From assembly GCA_027024145.1 (NCBI GenBank), contig JALVTF010000031.1, positions 1 through 41,411 of the forward strand: a DNA stretch of 41,411 bases, in the 5' to 3' direction. Both the position numbers and the translations under genes were made by a program. Under the pieces are notes generated by a model. It had not been told where the DNA came from. It did no database searches and saw only the letters and a program-made list of their open reading frames with translations. The DNA comes from Campylobacterales bacterium. GTDB lineage: Bacteria; Campylobacterota; Campylobacteria; Campylobacterales; Nitratiruptoraceae. Below, piece by piece: positions 37,852 through 41,411 of the stretch (the stretch's first letter is position 1; each line of letters begins with the position of its first letter).

Positions 37852-39794
37852 GAAAGACGGCACTCTTTGGTGCAGTCCTCGCTGGTGGCGTAGTGGCCGC
37901 CAAGCTTACTCCAATCGATGGAAGGCTCCTTGGCCTTCATCGCTTCGTATTCCTCTTTTGTAATCTTCTCAAAAGGCATCTGCGGATAGACCTCTTCGTT
38001 TTTTGGAAGCAGTGTCGTGGATTTGAGCATCGGTAGATACTCTTTGAGGAGGCGTGCCAGGTCCTCGGGAGTGTAATGTTTGGGATCGAACTGGATGGTA
38101 TTGGAGACCATATTGTCCGACCACTCTCGCTGCAAAAGTGTGAGGATATTCATCTGCTCCCACACGCTCACATCGCCTATGGCTTTGGGATTGTCGTAGT
38201 GCACGGCAAACGAGAAGATGAGCGCCGAAGGATCGTAGATATCCTTTTCATGCGGAACGCCCGCGTCTGCGAGCATTGTGGCTAACGGCGTCTCTTTTCC
38301 TATACGTATACGCCGTCTGGCGTAGCGATAGAGGGGGTAGTGCATCCCGGGGCTGGTGCCTGCTAAGAGACTGATGGTGCCAGATGGTTTGACAGTGGTG
38401 ACTTTGAGTGAGACGGGTACACCCGCTTCGTGAGCCAGGGCTTCGTTGATACGGCGTACATGAGCGTATCCGGCGCGCAGCCACTGCAACAGCGTAGTGA
38501 GCCCACGTTTTTCGATAAAATCCGCCACACCCGAGACGCTGACTCCTATGCGCCTGTTGCGCGCTACGATGGCGTTGGTCTCGGTTCTGTGGGTAGGCAA
38601 GAGATTGACGGTGGAAGCATAGAAGGTGGCATACTCCAAAAGCTGGAGGAACTCTTGCAAAGAGGTACATTTTGGCAAAAAGACTTCTGCAAGATTACAG
38701 AGCTCGAAAGATTCCAGCGCTATTTCGCCACACGGGTTGCTTAGCCACGCCTTGTCCGCTATCTCTTGACCGAATCGTCCATACTTTTGCATATTCTCCA
38801 GGTGCAAAAATCCAGGCTCTCCATCTTTGTAGACATAGGGGGTGATAGCGTCGATAGCGTCGAAATCTTCGATATTTTTCAGTAGCACGGAGTTGTTGGA
38901 GACCCAGCCGATTTCGGCTCGCTCGGGATGTTTGGTGTAGTCTTTGAGTTCCAAGAACTCCTTGTCCTTTGGTGTGCCGATAGCGATCTGAGCAGAGCGG
39001 CGGATATTGCCCGAAACCACACAGACACCGATTTCGTTGAAGAGATCCACGATAGTACGCGTTTTACTGATTTTTCCGTCGATATAGGCATCGAAAATGC
39101 GTTCTATCGCTTTGTGGAGTTTTTTGAGAGGTTCTGGGCCCGCGGCGATGCCGCCGAAGGTCTTAAGCGGCGTGCCGGCAGGGCGGATACGCGAATAGTC
39201 GAAGGTATAGAAGGGTCCGCCTCGGGTGTAGGCTTCAAGAAGCAGCCGCACGGACTGCACCCAGCCCTCTTTGCTATCTTCGATGACGAGATGCTTGGGA
39301 TGGGCTTTATCGGGTTTTGTCGTTTTGCCCTCCCAGGCGGTATTGAACCCCACGCCGGCTCCCACCATCAGCATATCCATTGCCCAGTCTGCTGCGTGGG
39401 CGATATCAGTGGTATCGACAGCGGCGCAGTTATAGAGCGCAGCGCTGCCGCGTTCGTAGATGTAGCGCGTACCCATGGCCCAAAGCCCTCGTCCAGGCGG
39501 CAGCCATTTGAGCTTGGCCATCGCCAGCGCCATGGCGAGAGCCTTTTTTTGCCACCCCTCTTCATCGAAGGGAAGATGATGCTTGATGTAGTAGTCTTTA
39601 CGTATCGAAAAGATCCCTTCGATGGTGCGGATGATCACGTCGTGGAAGTCTTCGTTGGTGCCATCCTCCTTGATGCGGCTGTAGGATCGGTAGAAGATCA
39701 CCTCGCTAAAGAGTCCGAAGCCAAAGGCTACAGGCTCTTTACGGATGCGTTTTTTGGCCTCGGGAGAGAGGCTGAAGTAGTGCTCGACATACAT
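37848..39794 (-). CDS. nrdJ: Adenosylcobalamin-dependent ribonucleoside-triphosphate reductase (class II, RTPR/NrdJ-like)
   Basis: [51 protein letters not shown] (thiyl Cys plus Cys 11 residues later); [35 protein letters not shown]-terminal [10 protein letters not shown]. Confidence 0.88.
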   Translation of the reverse strand: MYVEHYFSLSPEAKKRIRKEPVAFGFGLFSEVIFYRSYSRIKEDGTNEDFHDVIIRTIEGIFSIRKDYYIKHHLPFDEEGWQKKALAMALAMAKLKWLPPGRGLWAMGTRYIYERGSAALYNCAAVDTTDIAHAADWAMDMLMVGAGVGFNTAWEGKTTKPDKAHPKHLVIEDSKEGWVQSVRLLLEAYTRGGPFYTFDYSRIRPAGTPLKTFGGIAAGPEPLKKLHKAIERIFDAYIDGKISKTRTIVDLFNEIGVCVVSGNIRRSAQIAIGTPKDKEFLELKDYTKHPERAEIGWVSNNSVLLKNIEDFDAIDAITPYVYKDGEPGFLHLENMQKYGRFGQEIADKAWLSNPCGEIALESFELCNLAEVFLPKCTSLQEFLQLLEYATFYASTVNLLPTHRTETNAIVARNRRIGVSVSGVADFIEKRGLTTLLQWLRAGYAHVRRINEALAHEAGVPVSLKVTTVKPSGTISLLAGTSPGMHYPLYRYARRRIRIGKETPLATMLADAGVPHEKDIYDPSALIFSFAVHYDNPKAIGDVSVWEQMNILTLLQREWSDNMVSNTIQFDPKHYTPEDLARLLKEYLPMLKSTTLLPKNEEVYPQMPFEKITKEEYEAMKAKEPSIDWSKLGGHYATSEDCTKECRLS

Positions 39795-39810
39795 GGTCAG
39801 GCCTTTATGG

Positions 39811-40977
39811 CTATTTGGATGCGACGAACTCCTCTATACGCCGGATTCCTTCCTCGATGCTACCAAGATCAGTGGCGAAGCTGAAACGAAAATACCCTTC
39901 GGCACCAAATCCCACGCCGGGCACTACAGCGACGCCTTTTTGTTCTAGTAGCTCTTTTGCAAACTGCATAGAGTCGCGCATCACGGCAGAGTGGTTGACA
40001 AAGAGATAGAATGCGCCGTCGGGTGAGAGTACCGATATGCCATCGATGGCGTTCAGAAGCTCCACGGCTCTGTCGCGACGCTGTTCAAACTGCCGGCGCA
40101 TCATCTCGATATCGCTCTCGATTGTCCCGTCGAGTCCGGGGATTGCCGCTTTTTGGGTGATGGAGTTGATGTTGGAGGTGCTTTGGCTCTGCAGCTTTTT
40201 CATAGCCTTCACAAGCTCCCTGTCTGCAGCCGCCAGATAGCCGAAGCGCCATCCCGTCATGGCTGCCGATTTACTCAGACCATTGATGGTAATAGTGCGC
40301 CTATACATATCCTCGCTAATGCTCGCTGCACTGGTAAAACGCACATCGCCATAGACCAGTTTTTCGTACATTTCGTCGCTGGCTACCAGCACATCGGTAC
40401 CTTCGAGTACCTGGGCGAGTGCTTCGAGTTCGGCTTTGGAGTAGACCGCACCTGTTGGGTTGGAGGGTGTGGTGAGGATGAGAAGCTTGGTCTTGTCGGT
40501 GATAGCGTTTTTGAGTTGCGCCGGTGTTATCTTAAACCCAGTACTCTCATCGGTAGGAATGATGATAGGGCGGCCACCTGCATATTTGACCAGTTCTGGA
40601 TAGGTTACCCAGTAGGGGGAGGGGATAATCACTTCGTCGCCCTCGTCGATGAGGACTTGTGTGAGATTGAAAAGGCTCTGCTTCGCTCCGTTGCTGACAA
40701 TCACCTGGTCGGGTGTATACTCCAAGTCGTTATCACGTTTGAGTTTGTCGATGATCGCTTCTTTGAGTTCGGGGATGCCATCGACAGCGGTATATTTGGT
40801 AAAACCGCTCTCGATCGCTTCGATGGCAGCTTTTTTTATCGCTTCGGGGGTGTCGAAATCTGGCTCACCTGCACTGAAACTGAGCACATCCTTGCCGCTT
40901 GCTTTGAGTTCTCTAGCCATTGAAGTGATAGCCATGGTAAGGGATTCGGAGAGTCTTTCGATTCGCCGTGAGAACAT
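39811..40977 (-). CDS. aspC: PLP-dependent aspartate/aromatic aminotransferase
   Basis: [78 protein letters not shown] (PLP lysine). Confidence 0.93.
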   Translation of the reverse strand: MFSRRIERLSESLTMAITSMARELKASGKDVLSFSAGEPDFDTPEAIKKAAIEAIESGFTKYTAVDGIPELKEAIIDKLKRDNDLEYTPDQVIVSNGAKQSLFNLTQVLIDEGDEVIIPSPYWVTYPELVKYAGGRPIIIPTDESTGFKITPAQLKNAITDKTKLLILTTPSNPTGAVYSKAELEALAQVLEGTDVLVASDEMYEKLVYGDVRFTSAASISEDMYRRTITINGLSKSAAMTGWRFGYLAAADRELVKAMKKLQSQSTSNINSITQKAAIPGLDGTIESDIEMMRRQFEQRRDRAVELLNAIDGISVLSPDGAFYLFVNHSAVMRDSMQFAKELLEQKGVAVVPGVGFGAEGYFRFSFATDLGSIEEGIRRIEEFVASK

Positions 40978-40978
40978 T

Positions 40979-41411
40979 TCAATCCTTTAGCTTCATAGAT
41001 TTGAGAAATTCTTGGTATATTGTATCCAATTCCTCCTCTTTTTTCAGAAGGTCTTTGTCTCCTTTGATGTAGGCGTGTTCGAGGAGTGCGAAACGCTTGA
41101 GGAGGTACTCGAAGAGCTCCTTGTCGATGTCGGGGAGCTTGTTGTGCGCAAGGCGTCCTTTGTCGAGTCCTTTGCGCACCACACGTGCTGGGATACCTAC
41201 TGCAGTACACTCATCTGGTACATCCTTAACTACGACAGAGTTAGCACCTATCTTGACATTGCGTCCCACGGTGATGTTGCCCAGCACCTTGGCTCCGGCA
41301 CCGATGACGGCACCTTGCTTGATGGTGGGGTGGCGTTTACCGTGGCTGAGGCTCACGCCTCCGAGAGTAACTTGCTGATAGATGGTCACATCGTCTTCTA
41401 TGACGGTGGTC
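40979..41411 (-). CDS. cysE: Serine O-acetyltransferase, C-terminal part; N-terminus lies beyond the window
   Basis: [65 protein letters not shown]; the frame stays open to the window end, so the ATG at 41389 is probably internal. Confidence 0.92.
   Translation of the reverse strand, partial: TTVIEDDVTIYQQVTLGGVSLSHGKRHPTIKQGAVIGAGAKVLGNITVGRNVKIGANSVVVKDVPDECTAVGIPARVVRKGLDKGRLAHNKLPDIDKELFEYLLKRFALLEHAYIKGDKDLLKKEEELDTIYQEFLKSMKLKD

Noticed and set aside
37848-39794. Possible intein or protease fusion in the RNR
   Set aside because: No intein splice motifs or long insertion; the conserved RNR blocks are contiguous and the protein is shorter than expected, not longer.
38928-39884. 318-aa + strand ORF
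   Set aside because: Antisense to the class II RNR gene, which has strong family motifs.
1-41411. CRISPR arrays, tRNA/rRNA genes, IS elements, prophage or defence islands
   Set aside because: On reading both strands I saw no regularly spaced repeats, transposase/integrase motifs or tRNA cloverleaf-like spacers. Intergenic space is very small. A tRNAscan/ISfinder run would be needed for certainty.

Overview
The window is a compact, nearly fully coding chromosomal segment of about 50% GC. It most likely comes from a Campylobacterota (epsilonproteobacterial) genome. I infer this from gene order that, from memory, resembles two C. jejuni neighbourhoods (aspS/nadK/recN/tatD/mltD/rlpA/kdsC/lptC/lptA/engB/mrdA, and metG/small ORF/fbp/mobB/lipoprotein/slt/yggT/gltX/psd), and from extended -10 promoters of the form GCTAYAAT. 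Most content is housekeeping: tRNA synthetases, LPS and peptidoglycan synthesis, branched-chain amino acid synthesis, and DNA repair. I saw no rRNA, tRNA, CRISPR, transposon or prophage. The most interesting items are: (1) a perfect Fur-type 7-1-7 palindrome (TGATAATGATTATCA) upstream of a translationally overlapping outer-membrane porin-like gene + feoA + feoB, a candidate two-membrane ferrous-iron import operon; (2) a TRAP-type substrate-binding lipoprotein without DctQM, overlapping an APC-family permease with a soluble tail; (3) a short adenosylcobalamin-type (class II, RTPR-like) ribonucleotide reductase; (4) a MurE/MurF N-domain-like protein without a recognisable ATP P-loop, next to metG; (5) overlap at all four tail-to-tail gene junctions. 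No clearly new multi-gene defence or mobile system is visible.
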